NCBI GenBank assembly: GCA_017311315.1 | Contig: CM029617.1 | Coordinates: 9,009,760 to 9,073,759 of the forward strand | Length of the DNA stretch: 64,000 nucleotides | DNA from: Dendrocalamus latiflorus | Lineage: Eukaryota > Streptophyta > Magnoliopsida > Poales > Poaceae | Direction of reading: 5' to 3' | Shown: positions 12,901 through 22,384 of the stretch, in pieces | How positions within the stretch are numbered: the stretch's first letter is position 1 | Layout of the letters: every line of letters starts with the position of its first letter | Program-made: the position numbers and the translations under genes | The notes under the pieces: model-generated | The model's input: only the letters and a program-made list of their open reading frames with translations | What the model was told of the DNA's origin: nothing | Database searches by the model: none

Positions 12901-15712
12901 CATGTAGCAAGTATGGTAATTGCTTGCAGTGGTTAATGATGACCAGGTCAAAAAAGGGTATTTTGGTAGTTTGACCAAAATAGCAGAACCATCTTAGATC
13001 AAAACCACAGCGTATGGGTGATGCGTTGGAGAGCGGTTTAGGTCAAGGTGGAGCTGGTTTAATAAAGGCGGATCAAGGCTAAGGATTTAGCAGATGCACA
13101 CTTATACGCTCTAAAAAGCGTGCATAAATGAACTTGTGTGAGTAAAATCCATATATGTGGGGTTAATAGGTTCCCCTAATTGTAATAATGGATATGATCC
13201 ATTAAGGGATGTAGGTGGCTAGTTGCCTACCTATAAAAGGGGTTGGGATGGAGACATGTGAAGAAAACCATCAACCCCTCTCTCGTGTGCTCTTTTGTTT
13301 ATGTTTGGTTTTCGATCACTCTCTGGTCATTGACCCTTCAAGTCGAATTTTGACCATGTTGACTTTCGACCACGTTGGTTTTCGACTGTTCTCTGGTCGT
13401 CGACCACTAGAGTCGAATTCCGACTGGTAGTTGAATTTTGACCACGTAGGGTTTTCGACCATGTTGATTGTTTGACCACTCGTTGGCTTTCGACCATGTT
13501 GGTTACGACCACGTTGTTTTCCGACAGGTTGCACACAGCATTGGGAGATTTACGACCACGTTGTAATCGAATTCCGACCACGTTGTTTTCCGACTAGTTG
13601 CGAGCAACGTTGGGAGATTTACGACTATGTTGTAGTCGAATTCCGACAACGTTGTTTTCTAACTGGTTGTGCTCAGCTCTGAGTCTTTGATTTTTTCAAA
13701 TAGGATTCATATCCTAATCTTCATAGCTTGTAGCTATGAGAGTAAAGAATAAGTGAATACTTGGAGAAAAAATTTTAAGACACCATTCATCCTCCTTTGT
13801 TGCCTGTCCGGTCCTACACATTTTCCAGCAACTGCATATGCTCAATCTTAAGATTTAGGAGGCAATAGAAGTAGTAGTTCATGCATCAATTTCCTCCCAT
13901 TCCGATTGGGGAAAAATGATCCAAAATGGATATCACTACCACTATTTTTTGGTCTAGCTCATACATCAGCTATTCTCATCTATTTCTATGTGAAAATGGC
14001 AATCATTTTAAGGTTAAAAATATTAACTTTTTCTTGTTTTCCTGCTCCTTTTTTGTGTACTTTTCATTACTTAGAAACTAATCAGGTGAATTGATCCACC
14101 CAAGTACAAACTAATGACCACTATATGCAATATGCACATGCAAACAATTTTCTGTAAAGATACACTGCATAGTCTGCACAAATCAATGAAACTCACCTGG
14201 AATCATCTTAGAAGATTTTGCCAAGACCTGTGAACACAGACAGCAAATAATTCAGGGTCCTTGATCTTCCAGTGAGTTATATGGTATTCTCATGAACAAA
14301 ACTAGTAGCAATTCTTCCTTTTTTAAAGTAAAACTAGTAGTAATTCTTCCTTTTTTAACTACCGCTGTGCTATTTAATTAAATCAGCAAATCTAATTTCG
14401 CACAAGGGGGAACATGAAAGAATTCAATATTCAGAAACAAAAGCCAGGCTTGTAACTACTGTTGACTGTTCCAACAAATCTGGAGGATAAATTAAATTTA
14501 ACATAGCGGTGAAGCCATACACAATTTAATGTCTTGCCGTATAGGTTGGAAGGCTATACTCAAGATGGTAGGGAGGAAATACAATTTTCAGTTATCACCC
14601 ATCCATGCCATATCAGGAATTCAGGATCACAGATCACCGTGTTTAGTACTATTACATTGTACCTCATGAATGCTCCTAATGATTTCTATATCATAAAATT
14701 TCTATTAATCAACAGAGGACAGACTTCCATCATCATTTATATGTTGGGGCTTTCTAAAGGAGCCATCTGACTTAATCTGTGGCCAATTTCTGCGTGAACT
14801 CATGAGTGCATCATTTATGAACAAATTGAATCTACTCTCCCAATGTATGAGAACACCAAGTGCAACCAAACTCAAATCATCTCCAATGCTCACTAGCACA
14901 GCATAAATTCTCCGTAAGACCGTAGCTATCTCATTAAGGCAGCAAGAAGACGACCATACTGCTTCCTACATAACTCCTCACCCATTTCCGTAGCACAGTT
15001 AAGTAACTCCAAAATTAGAACATTACACACCATAAACACCACTTGCTATATTACGATTAACCCAACCAACACCTAATCACAAACACAATAGACGCACAGA
15101 ATTCACGGAACAACAAAAGCAGCTGGAACCAAACCTGAGCCGGGTAGCTGATGTACTTGAGCGCCTCGATCCCCATGGTCGGGCCGATGGTGTTGGTGAT
15201 GCTGACGCCCCAGTACTTCCACAGCGGCGCGCGGCCGGCAGAGCTGCTACTACTCGACCACAGCTTAATCACTGCACAAACCAACCAAAGTCACAAACCC
15301 TTCACACGCAATCACCACCCAAAAGCAGCGAAATCACCGCCACATTCCATGTGCAATGCAACCGCACGGCGCGGGCGCGGGAGAGTGGATGCTCACTTAT
15401 GAAGGACCAGACGAAGCAGACGACGTTCTGCGCGAAGTTGAGGAACGCGAGGTGGTCGAACCGCCGCGCCTCCGGCCCGAACCGCTTCGTCGACCTGAGC
15501 CGCGGGAGAAACGAAACCCGGCGATCTGAGCCCTATTTCTCTCTGTGTCGCGAACACCATTGGAAAGAGAGGCTATGGAGGGACGGTGCTTACAGCGTTT
15601 CCTGGAGGACGCCCTGGGTGATGTAGGCCGACCAGATCCCCGCGACGCAGAAGGCGAGCACGGCCACGCGCGACGCCATGCCGCCGCCGCGGCCCTTGCG
15701 CGCGGAGACCAT
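931..15712 (-). CDS. UDP-galactose/UDP-glucose transporter (SLC35B1/UTR1-UTR3 type), 7 coding exons
   Basis: A nucleotide-sugar antiporter of the ER/Golgi membrane, exchanging cytosolic UDP-Gal/UDP-Glc for UMP. The family is known from Arabidopsis UTR1/UTR3. Coding exons on the minus strand: 15712-15594, 15494-15397, 15271-15135, 14227-14197, 2115-2012, 1572-1451 and 1351-931. All junctions are GT-AG and phases join without a break, giving 343 aa. The start ATG at 15712 gives a short basic N-terminus, then a hydrophobic helix (AVLAFCVAGIWSAYITQGVLQ). Family signatures are GPTMGIEALKYISYPAQ, KSSKMIPVMLMGTILYG (across exons 4 and 5) and LTISRFGSLTNTTITTTRK. The C-terminal tail is basic (KWKRKK). 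Intron 4 (2116-14196) was enlarged to 12.1 kb by the antisense copia element. No coding lesion was found, so the gene is probably functional if the intron is spliced. Confidence 0.9.
2426..2430. repeat. Target site duplication, left (CATTT)
   Basis: CATTT directly precedes the 5' LTR; the matching copy is at 13819-13823. Confidence 0.9.
2431..4602 (+). repeat. 5' LTR of copia-A (2172 bp)
   Basis: Starts TGAAGGACTATGTGAG and ends CCGGTCCTACA. It contains a dense array of CGACCAC-type 7-mers (about 3940-4470) and a 3' tail with TCACCATTCACCCCTCC, shared in kind with other grass copia LTRs in this window. It is about 0.74 kb longer than the 3' LTR, mainly because the segment 3349-4032 is absent there. 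Confidence 0.9.
4605..4616 (+). promoter_or_regulatory. Primer binding site (initiator tRNA-Met type)
   Basis: TGGTATCAGAGC, complementary to the 3' end of plant initiator tRNA-Met and the standard copia minus-strand primer site, 2 bp after the LTR end. Confidence 0.9.
4660..5867 (+). pseudogene. copia-A gag (UBN2-type) pseudogene
   Basis: Starts ATG at 4660 with an N-terminus containing FDGVDYPFWKSRMESY, typical of copia gag, followed by the UBN2-type region (AYDIWVTLDAYHEGTTQIK, GESLDECFDRFYKILSNLRA). A frameshift falls near 4790 and an in-frame TGA near 4981. The continuous part runs 5022-5867. The CCHC zinc knuckle CFECDGPNHIRANI has lost its final Cys (Ile instead). The acidic C-terminus (DDDDEDD) matches the related gag fragment at 38996-40046, which keeps the Cys. 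Confidence 0.88.
5937..5985 (+). repeat. Short tandem duplication (GAGAGTTTGTCACGGGAG)
   Basis: The unit GAGAGTTTGTCACGGGAG occurs twice, about 25 bp apart, immediately left of the MITE. Confidence 0.7.
5991..6233. mobile_element. 243-bp MITE, copy 1
   Basis: Begins GGGCCTGTTCTTTTTGGCTT and ends with the inverse (AGCCAAAAAGAATAGGCCC), flanked by TAC/TAC (5988-5990, 6234-6236). The 3-bp duplication and TIR are PIF/Harbinger-like, though TAC is not the usual TWA. Related copies lie at 21973-22216 and 22385-22627. It is inserted inside the copia gag extension. Confidence 0.8.
7066..7524 (+). pseudogene. copia-A second zinc-knuckle segment
   Basis: An open stretch of 152 codons ending with a second CCHC knuckle (CTLCQKDGHVVEFC, intact spacing C-x2-C-x4-H-x4-C). 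It precedes the protease, as expected at a gag/pol junction. The preceding part (KMLNLILDKYKIWKFNQGLGY) follows the coiled region. Two knuckles of unlike sequence in one gag suggest an extended gag. Not functional, since the frames on either side are broken. Confidence 0.7.
7525..8230 (+). pseudogene. copia-A aspartic protease pseudogene
   Basis: 7525-7920 is a low-similarity linker with stops. From about 7940 the frame reads WLVDSSSSHHMAGD, the copia protease active-site region with the usual DSG changed to DSS. It continues to YNLLSVSQLTDD, the normal end of the protease domain. Stop codons near 7921 and 8227 show it is dead. Confidence 0.75.
8231..9967 (+). pseudogene. copia-A integrase pseudogene, split by a hAT-like insertion
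   Basis: The gag-pre-integrase domain is seen at 8240-8530 (WHRRLGYIGFDHLTRVSGHGL), then the start of the catalytic core (MDTISPTRVQTAG...VVDVFSR). The core is interrupted at 8686-9500 and resumes with NDNGTEFKKSYFESFCDE and PQQNGVVERKNHILIKMAKTML, which hold the D and E of the DDE triad. The C-terminal region FRVFGCKCFILKSGKLDKFESRS is at 9840-9910. Frame changes occur at about 8530, 8625 and 9780. Confidence 0.88.
8686..9500. mobile_element. hAT-like non-autonomous element, GC-rich (815 bp)
   Basis: Flanked by the perfect 8-bp duplication TTCGGTAG (8678-8685, 9501-9508). Ends are CTATGTTGTCACGGCG and the inverse CTATGTTATCAAGGCG (14 of 16 match). An 8-bp duplication is typical of hAT transposons. 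The interior (about 8930-9330) is a degenerate GC-rich repeat built from GGAGGCGC/GCCGAGGCGGAG units, and the outer part holds many GGCGAGGCG/CTAGGCG words. There is no credible gene. All long ORFs here are by-products of the repeat. Confidence 0.85.
9968..10301 (+). pseudogene. copia-A linker between integrase and reverse transcriptase
   Basis: Acidic, Ser/Pro-rich translation (VDEEDDGDEGFLSDLVHPS, then STAAPQGDQS) as expected for the variable linker before RT. Broken by a stop at 9965. Confidence 0.6.
10302..10988 (+). pseudogene. copia-A reverse transcriptase, truncated
   Basis: An open 228-codon stretch. It has the copia RT start (NKVWSLVGPPSGHNVIGTKW), KARLIAQGFSQVEGLDFEET and FAPVARLEAIRILLAF. 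The first catalytic Asp motif reads QMNVKSALLNG where QMDVKSAFLNG is usual, so Asp is replaced by Asn. It ends after YGLKEAPRAWYERL. The YVDD box and all of RNase H are missing. The tail after about 10917 is unrelated sequence. No reverse transcription is possible from this copy. Confidence 0.88.
10989..12385 (+). other. copia-A non-coding 3' spacer
   Basis: About 1.4 kb of AT-rich sequence without a usable frame between the RT remnant and the 3' LTR. Two purine tracts are present, GTCAAAGGGGGAGAAGG near 12033 and AAGGGGGAGAT at about 12375-12385. The second abuts the LTR and is the plus-strand priming PPT. Confidence 0.7.
12386..13818 (+). repeat. 3' LTR of copia-A (1433 bp, internally deleted)
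   Basis: Starts TGAAGGACCATGTGAG and ends GTCCGGTCCTACA. It aligns to the 5' LTR but lacks the part matching 5' LTR 3349-4032 and smaller segments of the GACCAC array. Visible point differences (GGACTATG versus GGACCATG at the start) show the two LTRs have diverged since insertion. Confidence 0.9.
13819..13823. repeat. Target site duplication, right (CATTT)
   Basis: CATTT directly follows the 3' LTR. Confidence 0.9.
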
Positions 15713-16105
15713 GTCGCGTTCGCTTCGCTTCGGTGAGGGATCGATTGGATTCCGGCGATTGTGGGGGTCGGTGCGGTGCGGGGAGGAAGCAGAAGCGCGC
15801 GCGCGTTAGGAACCGTGGAAAAGGGTAGCGCGCGTCAGAGGGATGACGTGGCGTGGGGTGATTGGGGGAGTGGTGCCAGGAGAGACGCCCTATTGGCTGG
15901 GTGGCGTGGAAGGGAACGGTCCGAGCGTGCAGGTTCCGTTGGGCTTTCGGCTGGATTGGGCCTACGATAATGGGCTAATTTTGTTGCGCTGCTGTTTGGG
16001 CCTTGTGGGTGCACGAATGTTTCGGTCTGGGCTATATATAGCCTATGGCCACCGGATCGCAAGGTACTCTGACGTGAGGAGCGACGTTCTGCTTGGCGTT
16101 GAGCG
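15713..16105 (-). promoter_or_regulatory. 5' UTR and proximal promoter region of the transporter
   Basis: GC-rich sequence immediately upstream (minus strand) of the start codon, as usual for grass housekeeping promoters. The only TATA-like word is the palindrome CTATATATAG near 16030, about 320 bp from the ATG. No start site can be fixed without transcripts. Confidence 0.4.
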
Positions 16106-16107
16106 AA

Positions 16108-16472
16108 GGATCTGTTTGAGAGAGTTCTACCAATGAAAATATGGATCTACAGCAGCAGATTCACTATGGAACAGCTCCACCGTAGATCTGGGATCCCATC
16201 ATAGAGTGTTTGGCTTGTACATCAGCTTCAGATCCACGAAATTAAGGTTTTGGTGGGAATGACCACTTTTGGTGGGATGGGGTGTGTAACCAGTGGCATT
16301 GGTGGGTAATTACCACCCAACTCGACGGTGGAGCACCCCTTGAGGAGCTCCATGAAATCTATGGATCTGGCCCTCAGATCCAAGATTTTGGTGGATCCAG
16401 ATTTCGCGGAGCTGGAGCGTTTGAGTAAAATTTTGTAGAGTGGAGCTATTTTTCGTGGATCCAAACAGACCT
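16108..16472. mobile_element. Candidate MITE (about 365 bp)
   Basis: Ends GGATCTGTTTG and the inverse of CAAACAGACC, with further imperfect inverted matches inside (ATGGATCT, GGATCCA). No clear target duplication was found, so the borders are tentative. Confidence 0.4.
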
Positions 16473-16618
16473 AACTGTCCAGTAGCGTTCGAACTCCGGG
16501 AAATCAGACGCTCAGCCCCCCACGTGAGCTTACCATGTCCACAAACCCCTTCCTTCTACACCACTCATTTTTTATCCTCTCCTATCTCTCTTTGCCTGTA
16601 GAGTTTTCACTGATCCAG

Positions 16619-16890
16619 GTAAAGTTTGGAGATTTCTTCGAGGTCCAACAAAGCCCCGCCGTGACTAAGACGCCGGAGGGGAACAAGAGGTAGAGGAAGC
16701 CCACGGATGTGCTGGTGGTGTCTAAGAAGAAGAGGAAGCTGCTGCCTTTCAACCCTAGCAAGGACCCTGTCAGGCGCCTCCGCTAGATGGCCACCGTACT
16801 CACGGCTATCGGCGCCGTCTTTAGCAACAAGCTCACCTACATGCCCAGTACCGCCACACCCGAGGTCTCACCGCCGCCTGTCATAGAGTT
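16619..16890 (+). pseudogene. ATXR5/ATXR6-like histone H3K27 monomethyltransferase fragment
   Basis: One frame reads KFGDFFEV...PAVTKTPEGNKR, then a TAG, RKPTDVLVVSKKKRKLLPFN, PSKDPVRRL, another TAG, MATVLTAIGAVFSNKLTYMP. This resembles the conserved region between the PHD finger and SET domain of plant ATXR5/6 (known there as LLPFNPSEDP..RL, then ATALTA..FSNELTYMPGMAPRSAN). Two in-frame stops, no SET domain and no PHD finger. A GT-AG-like acceptor (CCAG) sits just before it, suggesting a captured genomic exon. Assignment is from memory of the family. Confidence 0.65.
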
Positions 16891-17998
16891 AGGTGTTTAT
16901 TTTGTTGCAACATTTTGATTTTATGTATGCAATATTTTGATTTTATGTATGTAACATCAAGATTTTTATCAAAATATTTTGTTGCATACATAGCTAAGAA
17001 ATATTGTATACATAAGTAAGAAGTGTTTCGACCGGATATACAATGCTAGCGTTCGGATTAGACGTTCGGACACTAAAAAAAAGATCCCTTTTTCATATGC
17101 TGAAGTCTTGGACAGGGAAAAAAATGCATCCACGTATGCGTGTGTGAGTACATGTGTGTATCCTTCCTTGGACTTAAAAAAAGGTATTTTGACCTGAGAT
17201 CTTACAGAGGCAACCGGTTGAATTCCGGGTGAAAAACCGGTCCGAACTTGTTTTCCTACAACAGATTAGGGTCCAAACTAGCCCGTTCCCAGCTTCATTT
17301 TGAATTCGACGCAGCCACTGCTAATAACAAAATGGTGGCTTAAACTTGAGCTTGGAGAACCCCTCTTCCCTTAGTCATCTCCTCCTTGGAACCATTTGTA
17401 GTTATGCACCTTTCTGGGATATGGAAACTTTGGAAGCTGCAATCAGGAATAGAACTGATGTTCACCCCAGACCATCCCACCCTCAAAACAGGACTGCTGG
17501 GAATGAGGAGGAAGAAATTCCTGCCAAAATACTGGGCATACGTACCGGAACCTCATTTCCATCTAATTAGCCGAATTGTCTGCACGATTACATGGCTAGA
17601 TTTGAAAATATAGTTGTATTTACTATACAACTAATGTGTATGAATGAAAATATAATTGTACTTATTATGCAAAGTAGTTAAAATAATTGTATCGGCTATT
17701 TGCTTAATGTACATTATTATAATTTGGTCCACTAAAATAAGAGGTGTAAATCATTATTGTTTTCTCCCATGAATGATATAATTTCTAGGATTTTTCTTTT
17801 TTATGTGTTATTTTGGGTATATGTATAGAGAAGGAGGATCCTTTAATCTCACCCACTATTTATAATTATATAAATTAGTTTGCTACCACGTGCAATTGTG
17901 TGGCTAGTTAAATGGCATAGGACTATTCTAAAGTGAATTATAGCTACATATAAATTTTATTTCATATAACATTGACATTTTAACTTTTGATTGTTAAC
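16891..17998. other. Intergenic, no gene recognised
   Basis: AT-rich DNA. It holds a block at 17183-17335 that is repeated at 50231-50375 (see separate entry). A 74-codon open stretch at 17346-17570 has no recognisable domain and is not proposed as a gene. Confidence 0.5.
17183..17335 (+). repeat. Block shared with 50231-50375, copy 1
   Basis: Shared words in the same order at both places: GGCAACCGGTTGA, AAAACCGGTCCGAACTTGTT, ACTAGCCCGTTCC and GCCACTGC. Similarity stops on both sides. Its nature is unknown; it could be a fragment of one dispersed repeat. Confidence 0.7.
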
Positions 17999-20900
17999 TA
18001 GGGGCGGAGCCAACCCTCTGAGTAGGGTGAGCACTTGCCCGGGCTTCGAGCTAGCTAACCCCTAGACCCCACGAAGTCACCGGTTCCAAGGTTTGATAAT
18101 CCACAATGCGTGTCGGGAAGGAGGTGTTCTTTAGGTAGAAGATGACGTCCTATAGCTGCTGGGCCCCATGCTTGGGCCTGGGCAGTGTGTGGGAGCAGCG
18201 TATGGGCCACACAAGGCATATAGGCCCTGTGCTTTGGGGATGTGGTGTTGTGGGCCTGTTGCTTAGTGCCTACTCGTGGCTCAACGTGGCCAAGGCCAAC
18301 AAATCAAGTGAGTTAGTGAAAAGTCGAGAATGACGGAGTGAGAAACAGATGCGATTGGCGAACGACAGTGCAAAATCTTAATTGTGCCCGCTACCCATGT
18401 CAGGGCCTTCAGGCGATGGCGACGATGTGTGGTCTGATGGTTGTTCTAGGAGGAGGCGGCGGTGAGTTGAACATGGCCACACATTGGACAGATTTAGGGA
18501 GAAGTTGAAACACCACAAAATTTAAAAGAATTTGATTTTTTTGGACTTTGGTTGAAATCCCAAATTCCTTCCCAAATTGGCATTCACCTTCAATTCTTGC
18601 TTTCCTCCTTTGCTTCTCCATTCCCCCCACTTGTTGGAGCCTCTGGAGAAGCTGTTTCCCCTGCCTCTTTGCTCTTTCCCCTCCACGCTGCCACACGCCA
18701 TCGCCTAGGATTGCGGTCGTGTCTTCCCCGGTGTTCACACCCAGCCTACCCGTTCCTGACGCCGTGGCCCTACTTCTTAGCCACTCACCTCACTGCCAAC
18801 CTCTTCTCCTCCATCCCTCAGGCAGCATGCCATTTGACCTGTGCACCTCTCCCGCTGCACCTCAACCTCCCCCGTCTGACACACGCACCACTCCATACCA
18901 GCTGTTGTCATCATCCACCAACTTCTGTAGAGCCGCCAGTGTTGTCTCCCCTACACGCCCTCATCCTCGGTAGAGCCCCCTCTACCTCTCCCTTCCACGC
19001 GCCGACTTCGTCCGAGTAGCTCTACTGCTCCCACCACCTTTCTCTGCCCTTTTAGCTCGATTGCATTTGCAGAGAGCTCCCTGCCACTCCCAACTTCATA
19101 TCACAATCACCCAATCGAGCTTTCCCTCACCTCAACTCCTCCACTCTTCTCCCCTGAGCCTAGTGAACCCTAAACTCCATCTTCTTCCTCCGTTGATCAA
19201 ACTCCTATTGCTTTCGCCCATAGCACCCCCTCTGCGTCTCAAATACACTGGAGAACTCACTCGGACATGAGCATTTCCCTAGAGCTTTGACACCGTGAAC
19301 CTCCATTGGCCGTGGAGCCCTCACCGTGGATAGCTCATATGAGAATCCCTCAATCCAAACCAACATCGCCATCGTGAACCCTACAACCCAAAGATAGCTA
19401 AATCACTCCCCACCCCGCCGGAAGTTCGCCGGAGAAGCTCTAAGGTGCAATGGAAGTTGCAACCTTCTTTCTTGCTGCTAGTCACCACCGCCCAACTCTA
19501 CACTTTCCAAAACCCTAAAATGGGGTCACCTCGTCAAGAGGAACCCATCCGTGTCATTCGCTTTCACCGGAGAACCTTGCCGGCGCTGAATTGTGAAGGG
19601 GGTTGTACCCCTGTTTTCTACCAGAGAGAAGCCGGCAGGAGGTTGAAGAAGACTCTGAGCGGCGACATGGCTTGCTCATAGCCATCCATGTGCCGTTGAT
19701 TGACAACAAGCGTGGGCACACATTGCAGTTGGGCCGGATCCTACGCGCGCAGCTGGGTCGAGCCGGTCGGCCTACTCGGTCGTTTGATTTAAATCCCACG
19801 CGTGCACTGTTTACTCTGAGCCGGCCCAACATTGTATCGCATTGTAGCAGCTATTGTTCACTAAACCCTAATCTTCAAAAACACTCCATTTCGATCGTTT
19901 CGACGCCACAAATCCATTTTGGCCTCCATTTCACCAAACCAACCTCCAATAAAATCCAAACCCACACAATTTGGTTTTTATTGCATTTTACTTCATTTTG
20001 TTTTATTTATTTTCCTACCTTGATTAGTTTCAAGTGCGGACTCATGCTATGTTATTTATTTGTGTTAGTTCCCGAGTATTTCGAGGCGACTGTCTAAAGA
20101 CCGGATTCGAGCATCAAAGTGTATGAGACAGCTGAGTTTGTTGAACAACAAGGCAGATTACAAGTTTTTGATCATATTGAATCCCATGAAATTTAAATTA
20201 TTTAATTACATTATTTGCATTAATGTTATTTGTACAATGTTATTTAATTAAAATAAATTTTTAGAACGACTTGGTAATTAGATATGTCCTACACCGAAAA
20301 ATACCTTGTTTAATTTGGGGCCATATTCACCTTAACAACCTTAGCATTATTTAATTATTGTATAAATAACTATAGATTGGCTCATCTAAAATTTTGTACT
20401 ACTAAGTGACTTGGCATTTGGCCGGTAGATTTGTTTAAACAGTTCTAGGATAAGGAGGGATCGTGGAAAGCCACGGGATGGTTGTAGTCCATGACCTTAC
20501 GCTAGGGAGGAGGCTTGAGTAGATGGGTGTTAGTGCCGTCGAGCACTGAGAATCTGGGTTGTGGATGGTAGCCTCAAGTTGAAAAGTAAGGACTAGAACC
20601 TTATGCTAAGTAAAAGATACAGAAATCACTCAATCACAAGAATTGACTTGTCAATTCTGGTCTAGTAGTTGCTCAACTCGATTGAATATCTACAAGTGGT
20701 AGGAGTGGAAGAGGCGTTAGTATGGAAACGATAAAACTATACTGAACAACAATAGGTTTCACTCAGGACGAGCGGGAGTGTTCTGACTTGGCCAGGCCAG
20801 TGGATACCCAGATTTGAGTGGAGATCTATCGGGTAGAGACTATATAAAAAGATGAGCAGTGAAACAAACTTGTTTTTTTAACTCAGTCACGAGGGTTAAG

Positions 20901-21868
20901 AAATCTTGTAGGTAAAGCTGAGCAACTCTGTAAAGTGAAACAAATGATATTCGAATACACTGTGCTCCTGGTTAATGGAGATATGTTTAGTGGGTGATTC
21001 CAATAACAAGCCATAAGTAGATTTCTTTATGTTTTAATTGGTGTAATTTGAGAAAGCAACCGCTGAGAACCCCTTACTCTTAAGAAGTTGTTTTGTTATT
21101 TCTTGTTTAAAAATATTTAAAATAAAATTGCATCCACTCTCAATAATAAAACCAGTATATTCCCATCCATTGATAATCCTGGTAAATAGCTAAATTAGAA
21201 TTTACTTTTGTGACTTGCTGGGTATGGTTGTACTCATTACTTACTAACAACAAACAGAAAAACAATGGGACAACGATGAACAAGTTGATGAAGATCCGGA
21301 AGAATTCTACTTCATCGACGACCAGCGGTTTTAGGTTTTAACCTTGCTCAAGTACGCCTGTGGAGTTTCTTTTGTAATATAAGATAAATTTGGGCTTGTT
21401 GTCCGCTGTGTCCAAAACTAGACTGCTAAGGCTTACTTCTGTAATAAAGTCATGTGTTGAGCTAATGCTCGTTCATGTATAGTACTCTATAACCGAACAG
21501 TCCTGGATACTTATAAGGATTCCTAGCGTTTCTAGAAATAGAGGTGTTACAGAAGTGAGGAGGAGATGAGAGTGGTTGGGAGACCGCTGCGAAAGAAGGC
21601 ACCGCTGCCGGCAGAGCTACAGCGGGGTGCTGAGTAGGAGGTGTAGCACTGCAACAGAAAGCCGTGTGATTCATTCCCCATCGGCACCAAATCCCAAATT
21701 TGCACTTTTGCTAATTTGGTTAGTCATAAATTGAGACTTGAGATAATGAGATTAGAGACGGTAAGAGTATGAGACAGATAGTTCTCGTTACTTGCTTCTT
21801 TTTTTTTTGACATGTTAGTTAGACTTGCTCAGACTAATTTTTTTCCCTGGCTCAGCCCCTTTTTTTTA
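17999..21868. mobile_element. DNA element (hAT-like) interrupted by a solo LTR
   Basis: Left end AGGGGCGGAGCCA and right end in inverse orientation (TGGCTCAGCCCCT). The flanks share TTAACT-type sequence but no exact duplication. The interior without the 3.05-kb LTR is about 0.8 kb and has no gene. The ends resemble a repeat common in rice, which is a recollection. Confidence 0.5.
18506..21551 (+). mobile_element. Solo LTR, about 3.05 kb (gypsy-like, RIRE3/RIRE8 type suspected)
   Basis: Flanked by the perfect 5-bp duplication GAAGT (18501-18505, 21552-21556). Begins TGAAACACCAC and ends GAGGTGTTACA. The interior is non-coding. Its second half, with words such as GGAGGGATCGTGGAAAGCCA and GGACGAGCGGGAGTGTTCTG, is a repeat I recognise as very common in rice. 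No internal retroviral genes follow either end, so it is a solo LTR left by recombination. The Pro/Ser-rich open stretches at 18548-19019 are chance. Confidence 0.82.
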
Positions 21869-21972
21869 ACTCTCCAGTCAAATGTCTTTGGACATGCCAT
21901 AGAATCCGATTAATGATGAATTCGTCAATCTTAACTTACAGCTTGTTCTATACGGTAGTAGCCTACTGCTTT

Positions 21973-22216
21973 CGGTTCTGTTCTTTTCAACTTCTAAAAG
22001 CTGTTTTTTGACTTTTCTACAGTAACTAACTTTTAAACGGAGTATTTTTTCAAGATAAGGTTTACTAGTTAATTGTAGTACATACTTTACTGACTTCATT
22101 TATATTAGCAAAAACTGCACGTGAGTTTCTATTACTCTTTAATCTCTCGTACAAACAGCCCAAAAATCACAAGCCGCAACCAAAAGCCATAAGCCGCAGC
22201 CAAAAAGAACATGCCC
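21973..22216. mobile_element. 243-bp MITE family, copy 2 (eroded ends)
   Basis: Same family as 5991-6233, sharing CTTCTAAAAGCTGTTTTT, CTTTTCTACAGTAACTA and AAAAGCCATAAGC. The terminal GGGCC is eroded to CGGTT/GCCCTT and no duplication is visible. Confidence 0.75.
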
Positions 22217-22384
22217 TTCGTCTCCCTCATGCTCTCTGTCTCCGTCTCTATCTCTCTCATTTTGTCACGGCCCCAAACAAGTCATACTCAGCCAGCGAGC
22301 GCATCATAACATAAAAGCATAAATTAAAACACAACAAATATACTGAAATAGCAGTTCAAAACCAATGTTTTCTACTGGTGCTAC
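22217..22384. other. Spacer between MITE copies
   Basis: No feature recognised. Confidence 0.4.

Larger units (their letters stand above)
2431..13818 (+). mobile_element. SIRE/Maximus-like Ty1-copia retrotransposon (family A), decayed
   Basis: Bounded by the 5-bp target duplication CATTT (2426-2430 and 13819-13823). LTRs start TGAAGGAC and end GGTCCTACA. The PBS TGGTATCAGAGC lies 2 bp inside the 5' LTR and a polypurine tract AAGGGGGAGAT abuts the 3' LTR. Internal order is gag, protease, integrase, reverse transcriptase: copia order. The long LTRs, large gag and about 1.4 kb of non-coding DNA after pol suggest the SIRE/Maximus lineage (inference). All reading frames are broken, and the RT C-terminus and RNase H are missing. 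It carries a hAT-like element and a MITE. It lies antisense to the host gene. Confidence 0.93.
2116..14196 (-). other. Transporter intron 4, expanded by a retrotransposon
   Basis: Intron between the 31-nt exon 4 and exon 5. Without the 11.4-kb copia insertion (2431-13818) it would be roughly 0.7 kb. The flanks 2116-2425 and 13824-14196 show no other recognisable feature. The donor is GTGAG at 14196 and the acceptor CAG ends at 2116. Confidence 0.85.

Noticed and set aside
18548..19270. Pro/Ser/Cys-rich open frames as a secreted protein
   Set aside because: They lie inside the 3-kb solo LTR, and the frames are compositional.
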